Source: Corticium candelabrum (Eukaryota; Porifera; Homoscleromorpha; Homosclerophorida; Plakinidae). From it: DNA of 64,000 nt. This document shows, one piece after another, positions 56,475-64,000 of this stretch. The notes under the pieces were generated by a model. The model was not told where the DNA came from and did not search any database. It saw only the letters and a program-made list of their open reading frames with translations. Both the position numbers and the translations under genes were made by a program. The first letter of the stretch is position 1. Every line of letters starts with the position of its first letter. The stretch is from the NCBI RefSeq assembly GCF_963422355.1, contig NC_085105.1, forward strand, positions 3,164,052 to 3,228,051, in the 5' to 3' direction.

Positions 56475-58658
56475 TCCTGCTTGTATTTCCAATCACTAGC
56501 AACCTAGTCTATAACCTCTTGTATTGCAATCATCCTCTATGTTTCTGTCTTGATCACGAGCAGAACCAGAAGACACTAATAATTACTACTACCATGGCCA
56601 GCTAAAATTGCTAGTTGACACTGACTAGTTGTCCTACACTAAGGATACAGCCACAGCTCGGGCAAGCTGATGTTGACATAATCATATGCATTAAATGGCA
56701 ACATTCAAAGTTTGGTCCCAAAGCAGCATAGAGCATTTAATTAAAGGTACCCAGAAAACCTGCTTACCTACAGCATAATGGCACTACTATTAAATATCTA
56801 TCTGTATCATGTTGTAAGGTGTAACAGACAACAACAATATCAGACAATACCTTTGAACAAAGCCAAGCTTCTTGATATCGACAACAGAACGAACATTGTA
56901 ACAACAGCATACTTCACTACCCGAAGTGACGACAAAAATGGTCTTAGCAATTGCCATGCCCGACCCACTTTATCCAATACTTCCTACACGTCACACAATA
57001 TAAGGAACCCGTGAAAGCAAACATTGACCTTCAAAATTCAATACCAAGAGGTTGTGAAGAGAGACAGCAGCAGCAAGACAGATCAAAGGGTAGACAGGGA
57101 AAAGAAACCGTTCTTCCTGTAACAGAGTTGTTACAACCTGAAAACGGGTGAATCTACTGACTTTATGTGTATTATTACTTTGTGAGGTCTTGTGAAGAAA
57201 ATTGCAATCCAAATATAAAGTGGAGCCAGGCATTTCCATGAAGCACTGGTCACACCTGCAAAACACCAGTGTTGGCAGTTTTCATTGTTGACGATAGGAA
57301 TCAGTAGCAGAGACAGTCCAGTAGGATTTTTGGTGTTCTGGTTGTGGCCAGATATGTTTGTTAGACAGATCACTGTTCAAGTTGCAGTCTAGTTGCATCG
57401 AAATGCACTGTTTTGTATAGCGACTAAACTGGTTGTCTCAGCAATCATAAACTTAGCCACTAAGTTACACATAATGACACGATTTGTACTCATTGAACTT
57501 GTTTAATTAATTAATTAATCTTGGCATATCCGAGATTCGCCCATATGATAAGTGATTTGTATCCTGCAAGGTCATTGATTGTTTGAATTACCGTTCATTT
57601 TAAGCTGTGAGTACATAAATCTTTATTACCTGTTTGTCAGTAACCCTTCTGTAACTAATTAGACGGAGTCTAAATGCATTTACTGTTTAGTAGCTCATTA
57701 GAGGCATATCAAATCATCTGCGTATTACTGAAACCAGCTGTGTGGTGCTGTTGATCATAGCAATGGTAGGGTCTACGCGTTTCCACTGACAGCAGTAGGG
57801 TATCAGCGCAAAACAATTTGTACCCGCTGTATCGACCAATCAGGGTTGTCAAAAACCACGTGACATGATACAAGTCCTGGTAAAAACCAAGTGGCAAGCT
57901 AATCGTACCCTAACCTCTACATATACTGTGTACAAGTGGATACCAGTTGAAGTTACAAATGGACTGTCTGTCACCAGCCCATAGACACATTCCATACTAA
58001 AAGACCTAGATCTCTGACCAATTGTAATGTCTACACAAAAAGATCAACAACAACTACACACAAGGCACTGTTTGTGATGACAACACCATTCTTAGAAAGC
58101 AAATTTATCAACTAGAAGAGAATCAGTTGCAACTACCAGTAGTTCCTTATGACAACAAAAAAAACAAATTTTGTGTAATCATAGGCTTACATGTCTATTG
58201 GTTATGTTATCCACAACATGCGCATGCAAATCTATAAACAACTTACCATCAGAGACTGACTTTTGACGTCTCACTGACACAAGATGAATGACCTGAACAA
58301 TAACTGTCTCTTGGCCCAACAATTCTTTAAGTAGTGATCAAACTAGACCATCACAACTTACCCAGATGACAGCACTCATCATGCCAAGTAGAAAGACAAT
58401 GTTGAAATTCAAGAATCCATTCACAAAATAATACGTCCAAGGTTCGACTCCTACAATTTATAAACAGTGAAAAACAATTAGCTTTAATACCTAGACTAGT
58501 CATCATGGATCAATTATTTAGAGTCAAGTTTGACTACGTTCCCTCCCATTTGTTGCATTGCTGTGTGTGCATGTCCCCAGCAAGAGTGCTCTGCAATACG
58601 ATGCTGGTGAAGAAACACTATAGATGCTTACACGTGTGTGGTGTGTGTGTGTGTGTGT

Positions 58659-58706
<48 letters not shown>

Positions 58707-61081
58707 CGCGCGCACGTGTGTACTATGCAATGTGAGTGCCTCATGTTTGCAATAATAGTCTGAATCAAAAACAACTCAAATCCCCAACGTAAATTAAAAT
58801 TAAAATTTATTTAATAAAAGTTAATATTAGTTTAATTTAATTTTAATTAAACAGTAACTTTATTTGACTTTATTGCACTCACCGTATAACTCAGGTCCAC
58901 CTTTTCCAAACACATTATACAGAACAATGTTCATTGATGCCACAACAAATTTCCGATAAAAGTAATAGTCAATAACAGCAGTAGGAACCTATAAATCTAC
59001 AAATACAACAGACGCTGTCCTAATATTTCTACAGTTACGTACCAAAGTCGCAACTGCTGATAGACACGACCATCGAATAAATCCCCAAACATCCTTCTTG
59101 CAAACAATAATATCCACAGCCAGTGGTAATCTACCATTACAAACATGATAGTGCATTAGTTATATTAACCATAGCAGACATTTTATATCTAAACAAATTC
59201 ACTTTAGAGTTTCATCTAAAAAATTTCACACCTGTAATTAGACGTGGTACAAATTTCGTGATTTAGCCACATTTCTTTAAATAAATGCTGCAGCATTTAT
59301 TTTTAGTTAGCTCTCAGGTATGGTGTTTGAATTAATTAAGGTGTTGGTTAAACAAAAATAGCATTTACATTAAGAGATGCATCCCTCCAATACAATAGTC
59401 TAGTGTATTGTGAGATGCAGCCCTCCAATACAATAAATAGTCTAGTGTATTGTGAGATGCATCCCTCCAATACAATAGTCTACGCAAAGAAGTAGATACG
59501 CGGAACTGGTCAATACCATCAAAGAGCAAGGATTTGTATGCAAGCAGATCAACAATGAAGTTGGTTCTAGAGGATTTATCAACATCATTGGTCTCCAACA
59601 GTTCTTTCACCTACTAAACATTCCAACAAAACACCAACAACATCTCATGTCTAATATTGTCAAAACTGTAATCAAACATTCTTTCAAAATATGGCTTGTT
59701 AGAAATAGATTACATAGTAATTACGATTAGCTTAGATATAGATAGTTATCTTATATATTGCTTAGTGTACCAACAGTTCTATCTGTACTGTTGTTTGCGA
59801 GCATTTTACTTACTGTGTAGCACCACAGGATTATTAGTCTGTGCTGGCTACATACGGTTGGTTAGCTCCTCGTTTATTCTAAATAAATGAGTTTACGCGT
59901 ATAGTCTAGTGAATTGTGAGATGCGGTGTATATTGATTACTTTTGTCTTTGCCTTGAGAGTGTAAACACCGTAGGATTGACGCCGTTCCATGGAGATATG
60001 TTTCTTGCACACTAATTTTTGTAAAAGACACATATGTCCAAATCTCTCTTCTAGTGTTACATAATTTGCATCAGGTTCTCCAAACGTCAACTCATTCTAA
60101 ATACTGTGTGCAATAAAATTATCATCCCAGCAACTTCCACAGAGATCATACGCAAATCGGGTAATTTAGTATTCTACCTTTGCATTAAAATCATTGCATA
60201 AAATAAATTGACAAAGGTCTGTACAAATAATACTATCGGTAATTACTTACATAGAAAACCATAACCACACCAACCAAAATCACACAAGATCTCGATCTAA
60301 ATAAATATAAAATTCAATAATACCGTACCCGAGTGCTGCTGCAAATGGCCATCCAATTATGGTTGCCATAGCAATAGCAAACACAGCTAACTGCACAAGA
60401 ACACGACACCATCAAATAGAAACACAGGCAGAAACAGATGAAGTCGATGTATTACCGGTAGGTTCCCACTTAACCATGCTCCAGTCGACACCATGACACA
60501 GTACATGGAAAACGAACTTGGAAGATATGCTAGACACAGACACTACTAACATCCAATGGCGTTCGTCGAAGTATACAACAACACTCACCAGTGGACGATA
60601 TAAACATTCCACTACCAAATAGCAGAAATGCCAGCAAGAGTCGAGCAACAGAACGACCAAAAACTGGCAAAACAGACCTATAACAGAGACTCAATGTCGC
60701 TACCTAGATGGTAATGGTACGTTGAGACAAAAAGAGTGAGACAAAAAGAGTGACGTTGGCACCACAATCCCTATTTAAATACTAACCAAAATGCACACAA
60801 CAACATGATGTCAGATTTAATCCAGATACTGTCATAAACACTCAGACAATTTAAAAATCTTTTTAATACAACCATCTCGTATAGCGTGGCCACAACATAG
60901 GCAATATGAGCAATGGTACTTTGCTTGCAATGGATCACACGAATATGTACACACAAATCCTTCACCTAAATTTGCCAGTCACAAAGTAGGCAGTTGCATG
61001 CATGTTTTACCTGTAAAGGTATGTTTCGCATAAAGCACTCACCACACCGAGACAGCAACGTACGCCATAGAAAATTGCAAT
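53836..61081 (-). CDS. ALG9: ALG9, ER alpha-1,2-mannosyltransferase (5' exons not found)
   Basis: Exons in order: 61081-61043 (IAIFYGVRCCLGV), one near 60900 (tentative), then ARLLLAFLLFGSGMFISS (60680-60590), AYLPSSFSMYCVMVSTGAWL (60530), IIGWPFAAALG (60391-60327), LPLAVDIIVCKKDVWGFIRW (59132), MNIVLYNVFGKGGPELYG (58990-58881), EPWTYYFVNGFLNFN (58452), LAPLYIWIAIFFTRPHK (57230), EERFLFPVYPLICL (57114), RPYNVCIGKEWYRF (55573), FRGQLPKHYG (54310), SKCQYIVDWDN (54130-54014) and a last exon with YRAFYVPGLSEDTTVYG ending in TGA at 53838-53836. These follow human ALG9 closely. The enzyme adds two mannoses from dolichol-phosphate-mannose to the lipid-linked N-glycan precursor in the ER lumen and is a multi-pass membrane protein. 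The catalytic N-terminal loop (DE-containing) is not in the window; a LINE fills the DNA where those exons would be expected. Confidence 0.95.
54357..54960. repeat. 600-bp homopyrimidine minisatellite in an ALG9 intron
   Basis: Two related arrays: 16-bp units of the cccctctccctccact type (to about 54540), then mostly 17-bp units of the cccctctccctccgcct type, with a block of variants containing acccctt (54617-54712). Almost every base on the plus strand is C or T, so the minus strand (the ALG9 transcript) is purine-only. Long mirror-like polypurine/polypyrimidine tracts can form triplex DNA. Proline/serine-rich or glycine/arginine-rich frames here are artefacts. Confidence 0.93.
56418..56472. 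repeat. (GT)n microsatellite
   Basis: A GT tract in an ALG9 intron, preceded by catacatacatatataca repeats. The flank at 56260-56400 has the look of a short mobile-element fragment (tagcctcgtctggtctagcc). Confidence 0.9.
58638..58722. repeat. (GT)n/(GC)n compound microsatellite
   Basis: GT tracts with two ggtgtg interruptions run into gcgcgcgcgcgcgc and then acgtgtgt. Alternating purine-pyrimidine of this kind is the classic Z-DNA-prone sequence. It lies in an ALG9 intron. Confidence 0.9.
59373..59481. repeat. Tandem repeat of about 40 bp, nearly three copies
   Basis: The unit gatgcatccctccaatac, followed by aatagtctagtgtattgtga, occurs almost three times with small changes; the third copy is incomplete. 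A related fragment (tagtctagtgaattgtgaga) occurs near 59902. All lie in an ALG9 intron. Confidence 0.8.
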
Positions 61082-61099
61082 CTAAGTGAGAACATTCAA

Positions 61100-61480
61100 T
61101 TAAAGAACACACACAATACTCAACCAGGTGTATATAATATGTTCAATCAGAGACAAAAATTATGCCATTAAACAACAATAAGACAGCAGGCCATGAAGAA
61201 TAAAAACACTACTCCTGGTATTAATTAAAATCTCTTGTTGTAAATCAATTTGTTACTTTCTATATACTCCAACAAACACATAAAAATGCACAATGTCCCT
61301 AGTATAAAGGTGGGTATACAAAGATGCTGACTCTCCTGCATTTGCGACCCTCTCCCACCTACCCAGATTTGGCATCAAATCTCCCACATTCTGACCATTT
61401 GTGGGTGTGACTAAAATAATGAAAATGCCTGTTCTACTTGATATCCGGATATCAATTTCTATGTGCGCTGGTCCCTCTCT
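61100..61480. other. Non-coding DNA between ALG9 exon and LINE
   Basis: AT-rich sequence with no ALG9-like exon. The LINE 3' end may extend into it but no poly-A or simple-repeat tail marks the boundary. Confidence 0.4.
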
Positions 61481-64000
61481 TCATCCAGCTCCTTCATACA
61501 TACTTGGTCTGACTGAGTCATATCACCACAGCTGATAACTACGTCTAACTATTAGCAGTGCCAGTCCTCTTACAAGTTCATTTCTTGATTCTGTGGCCCA
61601 TTTAAGGAATTTAGCCTGTAATATTTTCATCTTAAGAGATGCCTTAACAAAGTCTGGAATTCTTTCCACTATAGAGTCTCTTTGTCTCATACCAAGCCCA
61701 TGACAAATACCTTTTCGATACGCTGTGTCAACAGACATCTCTACTAGATTTCTTTCAAAGTTCCACAAATGACTTCCGTATGTGAGAACTGGAAATAGTT
61801 GACTTTCCATGATCTTCATCCACACACTATATTTGGAACAACTTCCACGAAGTCGGCTAATGACACCATTCACAGCAGCATAAAATTTTCTTTTTCTTGC
61901 CTCCAATGTGCTCTGTACCATACTGTAATCATTCACAACGACGCCCAAATGTGTTATTTCCTCCTTGTTTGGTAATCTATTGCCATTGAGAAAAACGTCT
62001 AACTCACTAGAGTATTTCCATCATCTCTGCTTGAATGTAATCACGACACTCTTTTTGGTGTTGTATATCAGATGATGCTCATTCGTATACTCAGCACATA
62101 TATCTAGCAGATGTTGTAGTTCAGCAACACTTGGAGACACTAGTGTTATGCTGTTTGCGTAAGTCAAGCACCCCAGGTACAGACCTGCTATTTTAGCTCC
62201 GACACCAGAAAAGCTAAGCTGTGTCAAAAGATAATCTAGATAAATAGAGATTGAACAAAGATGAAGACAAAACGCTCCCTTGTCATACTCCATTTCCATC
62301 GCCAAAATGTGAAGAACAGTGGTTGTTCCTCTTAACTTTCATTTTTTGACATGAATACCACTTGGCAAGAATTTAACCAAGTATACAGGATCACCTCTAT
62401 CCAGTAACTTGTTAAACAGACAATAAAAGGAAACTTTATCATATGCTTTTGATAGATCAAGAGCACACACATATACTTCTTTGTTACCATTTGATAGGTA
62501 GTACTCGGCAGTCTCCTTCAAAACAAAGGAACAATCTGAACATCCATGACCCTTTTTGAAACCAACTTGTTGTTGACTAGACATTAGTATACCATGCAAC
62601 TTGTCACGCATTATTAGTTCCAGTGCTTTTGATATTGTTGACGAAATGGCTATTCCTCTGTAATTGTCTGGATCACTGGCATCACCGTGTTTATCTTTAA
62701 TGACTGGAAAACATAAGACTCCAAAAATTGAGTTGGGACTACAGAATGTTTTAAGCAAGCAGTAAAGGCTGCACTCATGTGGATAGCTAATTCAAAGCCA
62801 CCATACCTAAGGTGTTCTGACTCTACTTCATCAGGTCCAGCAGATTTTCTTACTTTCAGTTGACGAAATGCTATTTCAACCTCTTTAGGATGTATCTCAA
62901 TACACCACCATGGTAGTTTTGATGTTTGTATTTGATGTTCTAGATTTGTCTCAAATATCTGATGCTCTCTATCTATAGAATTATGTGATTGACTGTTGAT
63001 AATTTGGCTAAATTGTTTCTTCAAGCACTCCATCATTTCACTGTCAGACATACGATTTGTATGAAAGCTGTGTTTCATACTTTCTTCCTCGTACTTTCTT
63101 CCTCGTATTTTCTTCCTCGTACTTTCTTCCAAAACGAATCAGTATGGCCAAACTTTCCCACCAACATTCTTGTTCCTTTCGTTTTCTATTTTTCAAATGA
63201 TTTTTAAATATCTTTCTAGAATTCTGCATTGCTTTGTATAATTCACCATCTCTGGGCTTACCAGCACATTTCCATTTAGAAAAGTCATTTCTAGCCTGCT
63301 GCTGTGATTTCTTGAAATCATCATACCAACCCAATTTACTTGTTCCTCTACCTGAGCCTTTCCGTGTACATAATTTACCAGATCTCAGCAAAGCTCCACA
63401 TATGGCGTCAAGATATTCTTGAATATCGTGATGATGACCACAAGACTCAGGTTCATTGCACACAGCAGCTTCTACTGGCATAGGTAGTTTACTTAGTTCC
63501 AGTTCTACACAGTGTTTATACCTCACCAAACTATCCATTGTTGTTTGTTTCCAGAAAAATTTCTTACCAACAGACTTGTTCTTTAGTATTGAAATCTTAC
63601 CATCTACTTCCACACTCGTTGACATGACAATAGGCCAATGATCAGATAAATAACCACCGTCCTCCCTTATCTCAAATCTATAATTGTTTTTTCAAACCTT
63701 CAGAGACTAAGTACTCAATCCATGATCGAGTCTGGAAATCTAAACTGTGCCATGTATTCTTAGTATTCGCTTCAGTAACATCCATGCCAATAGCTGTCAG
63801 GTTGAACTCTGACATAAATGTAGCCAGTCGTCCTGAAAAACGCTTCGTGCCTTTGCAAAGATCAGTATTGAAGTCTCTCAGTATCATAACACTATCACAA
63901 TCATTTGACTCTAAAAGGCCTCCCAAAAACCAGTTTCAGTGATGTAATCCTCTAATGATTGCTCATCACCATAGTCAACTGGCATGTACACAGAAATAAT
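61480..64000 (-). mobile_element. Non-LTR retrotransposon (LINE) fragment, decayed
   Basis: Reading down the minus strand from the window edge: an APE-type endonuclease end (ISVYMPVDYGD at about 63995, ILRDFN at about 63870), a linker (63625-63044), RT blocks (NYRGIAISSTISKALELI at about 62660, QQQVGFKKGHGCSD, and motif A LDLSKAYDKVSF near 62440), then GVGAKIAGLYLGCLTYANS near 62150 and a C-terminal part (61948-61523). The RT catalytic YxDD is replaced by YANS, and frames shift at least four times. It belongs to an APE-endonuclease LINE group, possibly CR1/L2-like; the clade is not certain. The 5' part lies beyond the window. Confidence 0.85.
63077..63131. repeat. 14-bp tandem repeat inside the LINE frame
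   Basis: Four near copies of cgtactttcttcct. On the LINE strand they add lysine/arginine/glutamate-rich repeats to the region between endonuclease and RT. Confidence 0.85.

Overview
The window is animal nuclear DNA. It shows multi-exon genes with GT-AG introns, proteins found only in animals (a YAP/Yorkie co-activator, an ECT2-type BRCT-DH-PH exchange factor, a UTX-type TPR-JmjC demethylase), long (CA)n/(GT)n tracts, MITE-like elements, an LTR retrotransposon and a LINE. Compact genes, a CARD gene next to an NB-ARC/TPR gene, and an LTR element of the Gmr1 type point to an invertebrate, possibly a sponge or another early-branching animal. The species cannot be named from the sequence alone. 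All gene calls come from reading exon translations and checking splice phase by eye, using family knowledge and no database search.

Layout. 1-3463: no gene recognised; a G-rich minisatellite lies at 157-267. 3464-5170 (+): YAP/Yorkie, three exons. 6612-14833 (-): ECT2, 24 exons with matching phases, last exon not found. 14949-15557 (+): short MSL2-like RING protein, divergent from ECT2 across 115 bp. 16106-24028 (+): KDM6/UTX histone H3K27 demethylase. 24842-29060 (-): NB-ARC/TPR STAND protein. 31500-35195 (-): CARD protein sharing a duplicated pair of phase-1 exons with the NB-ARC gene; the two may be one gene or a recent pair. 36254-49515 (-): COG6, a Golgi tethering subunit. Its second intron holds an antisense, decayed 5.2-kb LTR retrotransposon (42768-47969) with 333-bp LTRs and a 5-bp target duplication. 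50472-52005 (-): PABIR/FAM122-like protein. 52055-53766 (+): CWC15, a spliceosome protein, head-to-head with PABIR across 49 bp. 53836-61081 (-): ALG9 ER mannosyltransferase, tail-to-tail with CWC15, 5' exons not found. About 61480-64000 (-): decayed LINE running off the right end.

These are mostly unrelated housekeeping and signalling genes packed closely. They do not form a pathway cluster. The least ordinary items are the LTR element, whose pol order is protease-integrase-RT-RNase H although its domains are Ty3/Gypsy-like (the Gmr1 arrangement), and the CARD / NB-ARC-TPR locus with its duplicated exon pair and an unrecognised domain exon.
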